NCBI RefSeq assembly: GCF_014633365.1
Contig: NC_068344.1
Coordinates: 8,571,669-8,635,668 of the forward strand
Origin: Diospyros lotus
Taxonomy: Eukaryota; Streptophyta; Magnoliopsida; Ericales; Ebenaceae
Direction of reading: 5' to 3'
DNA: 64,000 bases
In this document: in pieces, positions 10,930 through 22,124 of the stretch
How the letters are laid out: each line of letters begins with the position of its first letter
How positions within the stretch are numbered: the stretch's first letter is position 1
Notes under the pieces: generated by a model
Told to the model about the DNA's origin: nothing
What the model saw: only the letters and a program-made list of their open reading frames with translations
Databases searched by the model: none
Translations under genes and position numbers: made by a program

Positions 10930-13900
10930 ATGGCTAGCTATATGAGTGGGAAAAGCTAGCATGTTGGGGTGTTATGTATGGTCAGTTAAGTCATTGATGT
11001 GAGAAATTCTCAGAGTTAGGAGTTGAGAATGTCTGGCTTAGTTGAATGTGAGTCGGAATGTCCTAGCTGCTGGGTTGGGGTTGGGAACGGTTGGTTTGAA
11101 ATCTTGAGATTTCAATATGAGGTTGATTCAATGGCCTCAAAAGTAAGAACATATGGTCTGAGAACCCTAGGGATTGGGTCGAAGCGTTGACGCTTGTGCT
11201 GGTTTGAAGGGTATGCTTGGATATTCCTATTTTAGGAATCGAAAAATATCATGGGTTGAGATGATATACCCATAAGTGGTATACAGGTTGAGGCAAAGGA
11301 GAACTGAAAACCTAGGTGTGGGTGTTGGTGTCAAGATACCCGAATGTTGGAATTTCAAGGATATTAAGCATTCTAAGGATGAGAATTCCTGAGATTGAGG
11401 TGTTGAGGCTTATGTGGGAACACGAAGCCGAGTCATGAAGGGGCAAAGAGAGCTTAAGGTATAAATAATCCGGGAGGGGATTAGTGGAGCGTCCCTATGT
11501 TAGGGATTTTCCAAATATGTTTGAGGAAGAGGAGTTGTTCCTTTAAAAGAGGTGCAATAAGGAATTGGTGCTTGGGTTAGAAAGAGCTAAAGTGAGAGTT
11601 AGCTCAAGGCTCAAGAAGAGGATTCATCATCGGGTCATGTGACGAGCTCCAGGAGGGGAGTAAGATAAGGTTACTTGTAGTGAGGCTTTAGGTAAAGCAT
11701 GCATGTGATGCATATGTATATCATGGCCAGGGTAGGCATGACGTAAGTAGCTTGCGAAAGGGCTCTGAGGGGAGTCAGGTGTGAGGTATGCATGTGAGAT
11801 GTATATGGTACGAGGTAATCATATCATTGTGGTGATCCTAGAGAGGGTGTGCTTAGGGTATGAGTGGACCCTAGTTGGTTTCGAGATGAATCAAGGTCTA
11901 TCCTAAGGAAGGTTAGGTGTGTGGCAGATGGAAAGTCCCTAGCGGGTTGAGCTCTGATTCAAGGGAATCCAGATTGGGAATGAAGGAGTTGGGCATGTGT
12001 TGATATACGTGTGAGAGCCATTGGATTAGAAGTCCATGTTGTGAAGGGCCAAGAGACCGTTCACATGATGGATGGATAAGGGGCTAATAAAACTCTCATG
12101 ATGATGCTTGGGGTCTAATGGGACGCCTTAGGTCAAGAGATAAGAGGTGAATAGACCCTCATTGTGATGCTTAGGGTCGGGAATGACGCCTAAGGTCACG
12201 AGATCCTTGTTGGGGTGAGGTAGAGGTCACCCAATGAAGGGTGTGAACGAGTTGTGTAGTCCGAGTGCAGTGATGGGAGAGTTATGGCAACAAGACATCC
12301 ATAGGATATGCATGCACAAGAAATGCTAACTTCGGATGCTAAGTGTGTCGGGGGCGTGATGAGTGATGTAAAGGCCTTGGTTGTAATTCCAAGTCATGGG
12401 AGCCCAAGTAAGGTGTGCTAGAAAGCCAGGCTGGGCATAGTGACTGAATGCATATGAGGGTGTGCAAGTGGAGACTCAAGGTCTCTACTCACCTGGAGGG
12501 TGACGGTTTGCACTCCGGGCAATAGGTGCCGAAACCTGAGGTAGTTAAGCTTTGGGATGAACTTGGTGGCAAGAGATTTATGATGGACTTGGATCCATTG
12601 TTGTGGAAAGATAAATCCTTCAAATTTTAATTGAAAAGCCATGAGGTATGATCTCGTGGGGTAATATCATGAGGGTTTAAGAGTTGGTTTGGTTTGAGAT
12701 TCTCTTAGGGTTGTAAGAGATGTAAAGTCTTGAGGAATAAGGCTCATGGAGTGAGCCTAAGGTTATCAAGGCAAGGACGGCCTGATGAGGTTGCTTTCGT
12801 TTGATGGTGGTGGAACCAACATAGCTCATAAAGGTTTCATTGTGGCATTATTATTACAGGTGCAAGGCTCGCAGTGACGAATCTGATGCCATGGACCATG
12901 TGGCAGAGGACTAATGAGTTGGCTCACGGTAAGGGCAGGTGGGCCATTGGCCGGAGCAACATAGTGAACTGCAGGTGACGATCGGATGCCGAAGATTTAA
13001 AGCAGCACCATAGGAATTATGTCAGATAACGGTCTAGGTTTCGTAGGACCGATAATCTTCTATGAAGGTCAAGGTGACCGAGAGACTAGGGTAGCACGGT
13101 TAGCGATAATGTCTTATGTATCGTGGTGATTAGTCGCTTAGTGTTGAAAGGAAAGCTCAATTGAGTAGCTGAGAGTTGCAAGTTGGGTAACTGCATGGAG
13201 GCCAAGTTGGGCGAAGTGCACAAAGGCCGAAGTGGGGGTTAAGTCATTTGTAGCAATGAAGCAGTGATGAAATGGTTCGTCGAATGTTGAGACCATGTGG
13301 TATTTCGAGATGTCCAAAGAGAGTGGAACCCAAGGAACAAGGAATGGCTCTAGCATGGAATAATGCTACAGGTGATGCCTACCAAGGATAAGTTTAATGC
13401 TAGGGACCATTGATGCAGATGTAGATGGCAGGTGGCCATTGGGTTAGCTCATGATGAGGGACCGGGACCCTTTGTGGAGAGTAACTAACCAGTCTATAGC
13501 GGAGACGATTAGACGCCAAAACCCTAGATCGATTTGTAGGTTATGTTCAGGCTAAGCCTAAGTTCCATGTTAAGTGAGGACTTATGGAATGATAGTAAGA
13601 CGCGTTATGATGCTCCTTATTAAAGGATCTTAGAGCATTTGTGCCTAGAGTTGATCGTGTTTGATTTGGTAAATTGGGGTGATAGACCTAATGTAACCCT
13701 GTGCAATGTGGGAATATAGGGCTAACTAGAGGTGCTGGAAAGTGACCCCAAGAGGTGAAGTAAGTATCGCGCAGGGTGGGACTTACGAGTTGAAAGCCAG
13801 CCATGAGATGAGAAAACTGAAATGTGTTGGAGTTTCAGGTATATGGCTTTCTAAACTTGTGACGTGAGTTGTGATAGGCTGAAAATGTGGCCACGACATG

Positions 13901-14624
13901 GTTACGGAATCTGTGAAGGGTCATAGTTGTACAGTTGAGTGGTAATTCAGAATGTGTCGATGTGAAAATGAGGAGGCATCCTCATGTAACACTGGATGGA
14001 TTTTTAGTTGATGACACGGGATTGATCGCCAAGTGGTAGCACCTGTAATGGCGATGATGAGAGCGTAAGGCTCAAGGACTGTGAGCGTAAGGCCTTGTTA
14101 TGTGTCGTGTAAGCCACTAATGCGAGGGTTCAGTGAGATCCGGTGGTAAAATCAGTCAATTTTGAGAAAGAGATCCAAAAGTTTTAGAAGGTGGTTGGTC
14201 GGAGCTGGGATGTGTAGCTCGAATTAGGCATTACTGAGTTGGTGGAGGCCGTGTTGCCGAGCTAGCAAAGGGCCGAGCTGTCGAGCTGGTGGGAGGCCGT
14301 GTAGTCGAGTTGGTGGGAGGCTGTGTTGCCAAGCTAGTGGGAGGCCGAGCTGAAGAAGGGGGGTAGTAAACATTTGAGTTGCATGTAGTGGTAAACATTT
14401 GTAGGATATGTGTAGTCGTAAACATTTGTAGGATATGTGTTCTGGTATACCTATGGCCATATAGAGGACTGGTGATAGGAAGGGTTGGTCGATGCCTTAA
14501 CTTATGGAGGTTATGATGGCAGGGAAGACTACCCATTTGCATTACATTTTGCATTACATGCTCTCTCATGCTTCATTTACTTATGCATTGCACCCTTACT
14601 AAGTCTTTATGACTCATGAGGTTT
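10930..14624 (+). mobile_element. Element E: non-coding internal region (LARD-like)
   Basis: About 3.7 kb lies between the primer site and the 3' LTR. The plus strand is G-rich and I find no gag, protease, reverse transcriptase or integrase motif in any frame. A pair of LTRs with a primer site but no coding potential fits a large retrotransposon derivative mobilised in trans. A short tandem repeat (~30-bp units with GAGTTGGTGGGAGGC and GCCGAGCTG) spans about 14225-14350. A purine run, GAAGAAGGGGGGTAG (14352-14366), is a possible polypurine tract. If so, the 3' LTR starts near 14367 and has diverged strongly from the 5' LTR there. Confidence 0.55.
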
Positions 14625-14740
14625 TACCTTATGTTGTAGATGATGTAAGTCTAGATGCAAGCAGGGATGGTGCTGGGAGACTGTTGTGGCAACTAGCGGT
14701 GTTACCGAGTTGTATGTTATGCATATATCATGTATGTATT
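14625..14740 (+). mobile_element. Element E: 3' LTR, left piece
   Basis: GATGCAAGCAGGGATGGTGC-type sequence and CAACTAGCGGTGTTACCGAG match the 5' LTR at about 10345-10450. The match stops at 14740, where the copia LTR begins, and resumes at 44903. The host-site duplication is GTATT (14736-14740) versus ATATT (44903-44907), one base different. Confidence 0.75.
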
Positions 14741-16207
14741 TGTAAGATTTGAAGAGTCTACGGCAAGTACCAAGAGGGGGATGAATTGGTATATTTAAAA
14801 ATTCTTTTCATAAAAAGAGATGTCGTCTATGAAGACTACGGCTTCATTAAACCTCAAGACCTTGAAATGATACGATGATGTATCAACCGTATTTAAGACA
14901 ATCTCGTTTTGACAATGGAGAACACAAGAATGATATATATGATATCTTTCTTAATGAAAAATTTAAATATATGGACCAAGGAAGAAATAACGAAATGCTT
15001 AAAAGAATGAAGAGGAAATGTCACAAGCATAAGAGAACACAAGGAATTATAGTGATTCGGCTTAACTAAGCCTAATCCACTACCTTAACTCCTCACTAAG
15101 GATTTTCAAGCAAAATACTATAACTCTTATACTACACTAGATAGGCCCTCTAGCACTAAGGTAGGAAAATACAAACCTCTTGCTTGAACAAGCAACCCTT
15201 CTAGGCAAAGCTAGGTATCCCAAAAACCTCCTACAAACAAAGGAGGCCCTCTAGCATGACACACTAGGATAATGCAAATTGTTACAATATACAAAAGGAT
15301 ATGAGAAACAATATTCTCAATTACAAGTTCTCTCAAAGATTAAGACAAGGCATGAAAAAAAATTACACAAGATAAATACAATGCCTTGAAAAGAGAACAA
15401 CTTTACCAATGAAGCACAACAACGGTTTTAGCACTTGGGAGCTTGTAGATTGATTGCTTGGGGTATTTGAAATCTCCAAATGACTTGTATTTATAGCCTC
15501 TTGAAAGCCCATGTTTGAATCAAGCAGTTGTTAGTGGAGAGAGAACTTTGAGTGCAAAAGATGAACTAGCCGTTATGTGTCTCTGCGAAGCAAACGGTTG
15601 ACAGATGCAAGGCATCGGTCGATAGATTAATAAAAATTAAAAATTCGGTCGACAGATCATTTGAGACTGTCGACAGTTCCTTGTGCAAGCATTCTGTCGG
15701 GCGACTGATGCATAGGCATCGGTCGACAGATGGCTTGCTCACCAAAGAAGCATCAAGGATTGGCATTCTGATGGTCGACAGATGCAAAAGGTTCGGTCGA
15801 TAGTTCCTTGTTAAGATATAAGATCGGTCAACAGATGTTTAAACATCAGTCGACAGATGAAGCCATCCTTCAAAAGACATATACTATCAATCGACAGATG
15901 CATAGGCATCGGTTGACAGATGATAAGAAATCTAACGACAGATGAAGGTCTTTCAATTGATAATCATTCTGCCAATCAACAGATAAAAAAAACATTAGTC
16001 GACAGTTGAGCCAAAATTTGAAAACCAGTCGACAAATGTCCTATTGAATTTTAAAACAAATGCTTCTTCTTGGAACGAAATGACTAACGGCTTTGGATAA
16101 TGAAAAATCGTTTTTAATAGAAGATTTTACAAAAAACAAGAGATATTTTTCATCATTAAAACTAAAATCTTTATGTTTGAATCATAGATCTATCATGTGA
16201 TTCATCA
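14741..16207 (-). mobile_element. Element C: 3' LTR
   Basis: On the plus strand it runs TGTAAGATTTGAAGAG...GATTCATCA. It is collinear with 43440-44902 with many substitutions and small indels, so the insertion is much older than AM. It holds a GTCGACAGATG cluster (15594-16040) and a TATAAATA box on the minus strand (15488-15495) ~100 bp downstream of the cluster in the sense direction. Confidence 0.9.
15594..16040 (-). promoter_or_regulatory. GTCGACAGATG motif cluster in the copia 3' LTR
   Basis: On the plus strand the core (A/G)TCGACAGATG, often preceded by ATCGG, occurs about fifteen or more times with substitutions (TTGACAGATG, TCAACAGATG, TCGATAG). Spacing is irregular, mostly 20-45 bp. 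GTCGAC is palindromic. The cluster lies in U3, just upstream of the LTR TATA box. The paired cluster is at 44281-44735 and a smaller internal one at 21900-22080. Confidence 0.8.
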
Positions 16208-16222
16208 TTCTCCCCCTTTTTG
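16208..16222 (-). other. Element C: polypurine tract
   Basis: On the minus strand this reads AAAAAGGGGGAGAA and directly abuts the 3' LTR. It is typical of plant copia elements and would prime plus-strand DNA synthesis. Confidence 0.8.
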
Positions 16223-16572
16223 ATGATGACAAAAGCTTTACTTGGATTTTGAAAATTTTCAAAGTGATTTTATTTACCCAAATTTCTCCCTCTTTTTGTC
16301 ATAAGTCAAAAACAAAAGAAAACATACATCATTTAGGCTAGGCTCCTTCTTAAACCAAAACATGGTTGTTTTCCGAAGAGTTTGGAAATCCCCAAAAAAA
16401 TGAGCCATTCATTCATCATAAGCAGATAGATAATCTCAAAACATCCATAGAGTAACAAGACATGTATTTTTAAGAGAAAATAATCATACATAATCCATCA
16501 TAGCTAGCAACACAAAATAGTTTAACAGTAGAAAATAGTAAGGAACAATGTGTGATACATAAGAGAAACATT

Positions 16573-17418
16573 TTAAATGTCTTTAGATGATGAAGATGAT
16601 GATGAAGTAGATGTATGAGGATGAGATGAAGCGGCTGGGAGACGAGATGAAATGAGACTGAAAAGGTTGTCACGACGACGATGAAGCTCCCTCAGCTCAT
16701 GTCAAACTTCTTCTCTAAAGCTTGAAAATTTTGACTTGAGTTCAGCTAAGCCATGAATAAGATCATCAAGAATGGATGAAGATGAGGATGGCACTGAGGA
16801 TGGCTTGACTGGAGTGACGGTCTTCCTTTTCTTGCTCGCTTTTCTCGGACCCATATCCCTCATTCGTTAGCCACAAACCCTATCCTTATAACTGTATTGC
16901 TATTTATATGTTCTGTAGGGTTCAAGTAAATTTTTCTTGCACCTCCAAGATGTCCCACTTCTTTTTCTAGAAGATAACTTAGGGCCATCCCATATGGTAG
17001 ATATCTTTTACTCCCTCTAAACGATTCAATCAAGTGATTCACAATAAGAAGGGAAAGATTTGGCTTCTTTTTAGCTATAATGCATTGCATAAGCCATAGG
17101 TCTAGTCGAGTGACTTCTGAAAAATTTCCACTTCTAGGAATTAACATTTGACAGCAAATTAGATACAATATCCTAGTGTGTAGACTCATCCTCGTTGTTT
17201 CATTTATATGAGCTGTTATGGAATCATCTTCATAAACTTCTTTGCATGCTTGAACTAAATCTTTAGTCCATGAGGTATAGTCCTCTCCTCCTTGAGAAAT
17301 CCGAAAATGGTTTTGAATCAAATCTAGGTTTACCTCAAAGTGGGTTTTCCCTATATTAGTTCTAAACCTAATGATAGACCTTCATCCATTGAACAAATTA
17401 TCAACATTTGTATAAAAG
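16573..17418 (-). pseudogene. Element C: 3' ORF (plant transposon protein type), C-terminal part
   Basis: This is the downstream part of the post-pol ORF, separated from its start by the hAT element. The 153-codon open stretch (17321-16860) contains ETTRMSLHTRILYL and a PRSGNF region. It resembles the central part of the 'putative plant transposon protein' domain family (probably Pfam PF20167), also seen in the AP and AM ORFs. A stop lies near 17378 and another at 16860, where the frame shifts by one. The shifted frame has a basic RKASKKRKT stretch, then a leucine-rich, coiled-coil-like segment and a serine-rich tail ending at 16573. Basic stretch, domain, coiled coil and Ser-rich tail match the AP protein. 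No signal peptide or membrane span is seen, so I prefer a nuclear protein to an envelope. Confidence 0.65.
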
Positions 17419-17961
17419 TAGGAGTGTACAAAAAAATCGCTGGACCGCGATTTCTGGTCAAACTGCACTGGACCGGACCGAACCAGTCGATTTTTTAGAA
17501 CTGACGGTTCGGTTCGACTTGGAGAACTTCCAAACTGCGTGGTTCACGGTTTGGAAGACCGGCGGTTTGGTTCAAAATCAAACACCCGCATGTATTTTAT
17601 AAAATTAAAAAATATATATATAAAGTATAAAAGGCCCACAACCCTAAAATTTGCCATTTTGCACCCAGCCCTCACCGCACCCTCTTGCTTTCCTCTTTTA
17701 CATTTCCATCGGACCATCGTCAATCAACCCCAACCCACCGACGGCCCCACGCTGTCGCAGCCGACAACACCATTTCTAATCCCCCACTCGAACGTCGATC
17801 GGCCCGAGTCCCACTGTAGCCCCCCGCCGTCGTAGGCTTGAGCGCCCTCTTGGCTCTCCTATTCCAATCACCCGTCGCCCTATTTTCTTCCTCCTCCCAT
17901 TCCCATCGTCAGTCGCTGGTCGTGTCACTGTTTGAATCCCAGTATAATCGCAATAGGTTTG

Positions 17962-17994
<33 letters not shown>

Positions 17995-20900
17995 TCTCTA
18001 ATTCTGTTGATTATGCCATGTTTGGAACACAGGGCATGCTCTAGCCTTTGGGTGAGTTGTAGTGCGGGTCTTCAACATCACGAAGTTGCTTTGTGTAATG
18101 ACCCGTTTATTTATGAATTAATGTGAAAAATTAATTGGAGAAAAATTAAAATTATCAAGTGAGCTTTGGTAAATATTCGAAATTATTTGAGGTTATTATG
18201 GAATATTTGGGGAAATGGGTAATTAATTATTTTATTTGGGAATATTTTGAAAATTGAAGATAATATCTTTTTTTTTCATTTCTTTGATGCAATTGCCTTG
18301 GAAATTGAAGGAATAAGCATGATGACCCTTGGAAATTGAACCATTGGAAATTGAATAAATAAGCATGATGACCCTTAGAAATTGAACCCTTGGAAATTGA
18401 AGGAATAAGCATGATGACCCTTGGAAATTGAACCCTTAGAAATTAAAGGAATAAGCATGATGATGTTTCTCCAAGCTTTGCAGAGAATAAACTAGGTGAA
18501 GTGTAATGAATTGAGTGCAAAATTGAGTATAAATAGAAAACATGGATGTAAAAGAATATAATGAGGAGGTGAAGGAAAAGTAGAGGAATTGGACGTGAGC
18601 TTGAGGAGGAATTTTGGTAGTAAGTGAGAGTGTGATAAAGACGAGAATCGGTCATTTAAAGGCAAGTTCTCTTCCTAGTTTTTGCAAGTTCTTCTTTCTC
18701 TTTGTTCCATTTAAGAGGCAAGATCTTAGTTTTCTTACTAATATGCAAGTTCTAAGTTCTTATCCCTAATTTGGCAAGTTCAATTCCTTTTTATGCAAGT
18801 TCTTTACCTATCTTACAAGTTCAGTCCCTCTTTCCTCAAGTTATGTTTAAATTACAAGTTCCATACTCTTATTCCTGTTATTGCAAGTTTAAGTTTCTAT
18901 CTTAGCAAGACACTTTGCAAGTTACTCTTATTTTCTAGTAAATTATTTTATGATTCTCACTTGTACCTATTGAATCTCAAGTAGGGTTTTATATCACCCT
19001 ATCTTTCCTTAGGAATGATGCTTTATTGTGAACATGCAAGGGTTTGATGTTGTCTTGCATGAATGTTGCCCTATTATGCATATTGCTTCGTTAATTGCAT
19101 GTCAATTATATATATATGAGCAGTTACTACAAATATGCATGTTAAGAGAATGCATAAAACATGTGCATGAAAATGGTTTTTAAAAATGTGTAAAGGCCTC
19201 ATGATACGCGCAGCGGACGAATCCGCAAGATATATCCATAGAAAAAGTGTTGAGCGCAAAGTTGGACTTCGGTCCCAAGTTTATGTTATGGACTTCAGTC
19301 TCAAGGTTTCGGACTTCGATCCCATGTTTATAGTTCTAAAAAGTACTGCATAAGAGCATGGATGCATGTATCATCATTTTATCATGTGAAAGTACCTTAA
19401 ATGGCATTCATGTCTCTTTTGCTTCTTGATCCCCATGACTCTTATGCTCGCTTTTTTCCAGTTATACTTGTTGGGCCTTGTGGCTCATGTTTGTTTGCGT
19501 CATTCCAAGTAAGGGTAACGCTAAAGTAGATGGCGAGCCAAGTGAATCAAGATCCATGGGGTAGCAATGTGTACAGAGCCATCTCAATCAAAGGTCCTTG
19601 GGGGTTGTTTTGTGGTATGTAATGTTAAGTTATGCTTGTTTATGTTTTAGCTTGTTCCCCTGAAGGGATATGGTGGGTTTATGACCTTGATGTGGTGTGT
19701 AATATTGAGTTACTTTTGTTTATGTGAGTTATTCGAAATTATTTGAGGTTATTATGGAATATTTGGGGAAATGGGTAATTAATTATTTTATTTGGGAATA
19801 TTTTGAAAATTGAAGATAATATCTTTTTTTTCATTTCTTTGATGCAATTGCCTTGGAAATTGAAGGAATAAGCATGATGACCCTTGGAAATTGAATAAAT
19901 AAGCATGATGACCCTTAAATTGAACCCTTGGAAATTGAAGGAATAAGCATGATGACCCTTGGAAATTGAACCCTTAGAAATTAAAGGAATAAGCATGATG
20001 ATGTTTCTCCAAGCTTTGCAGAGAATAAACTAGGTGAAGTGTAATGAATTGAGTGCAAAATTGAGTATAAATAGAAAACATGGATGTAAAAGAATAGAAT
20101 GAGGAAGTGAAGGAAAAGCAGAGGAATTGGACGTGAGCTTGAGGAGGAATTTTGGTAGTAAGTGAGAGTGTGATAAAAACGAGAATCGGTCATTTAAAGG
20201 CAAGTTCTCTTCCTAGTTATTGCAAGTTCTTCTTCCTCTTTATTCCATTTAAGAGGCAAGATCTAAGTTTTCTTACTAATATGCAAGTTCTAAGTTCTTA
20301 TCCCTAATTTGGCAAGTTCAATTCCTTTTTATGCAAGTTCTTTACCTATCTTACAAGTTCAGTCCCTCTTTCCTCAAGTTATGTTTAAATTACAAGTTCC
20401 ATACTCTTATTCCTGTTATTGCAAGTTTAAGTTTCTATCTTAGCAAGACACTTTGCAAGTTACTCTTATTTTCTAGTAAATTATTTTATGATTCTCACTT
20501 GTACCTATTGAATCTCAAGTAGGGTTTTATATCACCCTATCTTTCCTTAGGAATGATGCTTTATTGTGAACATGTAAGGGTTTGATGTTGTCTTGCATGA
20601 ATGTTGCACTATTGTGCATATTGCTTCGTTAATTGCATGTCAGTTATATATATATGAGCAGTTACTACAAATATGCATGTTAAGAGAATGCATAAAACAT
20701 GTGCATGAAAATGGTTTTTAAAAATGTGTAAAGGCCTCATGATACGCGCAGCGGACGAATCCGCAAGATATATCCATAGAAAAAGTGTTGAGCGCAAAGT
20801 TGGACTTCGGTCCCACGTTTATGTTATGGACTTCGGTCTCAAGGTTTCGGACTTCGATCCCATGTTTATAGTTCTAAAAAGTACTGCATAAGAGCATGGA

Positions 20901-21431
20901 TGCATGTATCATCATTTTATCATGTGAAAGTACCTTAAATGGCATTCATGTCTCTTTTGCTTCTTGATCCCCATGACTCTTATGCTCGCTTTTTTCCAGT
21001 TATACTTGTTGGGCCTTGTGGCTCATGTTTGTTTGCGTCATTCCAAGTAAGGGTAAGGCTAAAGTAGAGGGCGAGCCAAGTGAATCAAAATCCATGGGGT
21101 AGCAATGTGTACAGAGCCATCTCAATCAAAGGTCTTTGGGGGTTGTTTTGTGGTATGTAATGTTAAGTTATGCTTGTTTATGTTTTAGCTTGTTCCCCTG
21201 AAGGGATATGGTGGGTTTATGACCTTGATGTGGTGTGTAATATTGAGTTACTTTTGTTTATGTGAGCATGTGGACACTATTGTGTTTATCTATGAGTAAG
21301 AATGTATGAGTGTGGCTTTCGTTGTCAATACCAAAGAGGATGTGTAATGTATTTAATGGCAATTAGCATTTATGTCATCTTATTATGGGTCCCTAATTAG
21401 GGGCGCCTACACCGAACTGCGAACACCCCTA
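17419..21431. mobile_element. hAT-type DNA transposon, non-autonomous, 4.0 kb
   Basis: The left end is TAGGAGTGTACAAAA. The right end, read inward on the minus strand, is TAGGGGTGTTCGC. Both are flanked by a perfect 8-bp duplication, TATAAAAG (17411-17418 and 21432-21439). Terminal TAGGGGTGT and an 8-bp target duplication are the hAT signature. Removing the element and one TSD leaves the 3' ORF of the copia element continuous in frame. No transposase frame is visible. The body has a (CT)n tract near 17960, a TGTAATGACCCG sequence at 18094 resembling a gypsy LTR start, and a 1.5 kb tandem duplication. It may therefore have acquired LTR-derived cargo. Confidence 0.8.
18175..21266 (+). repeat. 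Tandem duplication of ~1.55 kb inside the hAT element
   Basis: Copy 1 (18175-19730) and copy 2 (19731-21266) are in direct orientation and almost identical; copy 2 is 20 bp shorter within the AAATTGAA/AAGCATGATGACCC subrepeat. The junction reads TTTATGTGAGTTATTCGAAA, joining the end of one copy to the start of the next. Each copy includes TTGTTGGGCCTTGTGGCTCA and GGACTTCGGTCCCA-type blocks, a style common in gypsy LTRs. The open frames in the two copies are paired and not gene-like. Confidence 0.9.
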
Positions 21432-21711
21432 TATAAAAGGCCCTTATGACATCTTCTAGGATATCCCTATGTATAGTAAAAAAATTCCACCATCCAAAAT
21501 CTTTGAAAGTGGTGATGTAAGGAAACTTAATGCCTATCAAAAAATCAATATCCAAATAGCCTCCAAGAAGTGCCTCTCTAGATTCAAACTTTTGAAGATA
21601 CCTTTCATTTTGAAGGTTGCTCTAAAAAAGTTGAGGTCGAGGAAGAGAACATGGAGGATGACTTGAAGTGGCCTTTTCCTTCCCTTTTTCCGAATTCTTT
21701 GTGTGAGTCAT
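21432..21711 (-). pseudogene. Element C: 3' ORF, N-terminal part
   Basis: On the minus strand an ATG at 21711 starts a frame encoding an N-terminal KGKEKATSS stretch, similar to KGKAVATSS in the AM ORF and RQKGKETAAT in the AP ORF. A stop near 21630 breaks it. After it the frame is open up to the hAT insertion at 21431 and resumes at 17418. Upstream in the sense direction are a CT-rich leader and a TTTAAAAGG box (21850-21857), then the motif cluster at 21900-22080. The order cluster, TATA-like box, leader, ATG suggests its own promoter. Confidence 0.6.
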
Positions 21712-21899
21712 GATGATGAATGAGGGATTGATTGATGATTGAAAGGAGAAATCTTGAGGAAAAGACGATTTGAAGAGAGAAATCGAAAGAGAGAGAATCG
21801 ATTTTGAGAGGAATTAGGGCGTAAAATGAAAATGGGTGGTTGCCTGTTCCTTTTAAAGACCGATCGAAATGGTCAAGAGATATGCAAAAACGAATAAAA

Positions 21900-22080
21900 T
21901 GGTTGACAGATAAAACACAATTGGTTGACAATTTCTTTATGTATCACAGTTAATTTTGGCCTTTTGATAGAACAGTCGACAGATGTGAATACATCGGTCT
22001 ACAATTTGCACAATTTTTTATAATTGGTCGATAGTTAAATATCATCTATCGATAGATCAATACTTTTGGCCAACAGATAC
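21900..22080 (-). promoter_or_regulatory. Internal GTCGACAGATG motif cluster upstream of the copia 3' ORF
   Basis: About seven degenerate copies of the LTR motif lie here: GGTTGACAGAT, GGTTGACA, AGTCGACAGATG, ATCGGTCTACA, TTGGTCGATAG, ATCGATAG and CCAACAGAT. The cluster lies between the RNase H end (22125) and the 3' ORF start (21711). The motif is shared with this element's LTRs and absent from the other elements. Confidence 0.65.
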
Positions 22081-22124
22081 AGAGCAATAAAGAGAATCTC
22101 AAGCACACCATTTAATAATCACAT

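Noticed and set aside
18793..20522. Identical 63-codon frames at 18793 and 20331
   Set aside because: The identity comes from the 1.55-kb tandem duplication. The peptide is F/L/S-rich translation of CAAGTT-repeat DNA.
18094..21266. Complete solo gypsy LTR inside the hAT
   Set aside because: TGTAATGACCCG at 18094 looks like an LTR start, but I could not find a matching CA end with a 5-bp duplication, so I kept only the tandem duplication and LTR-like wording.
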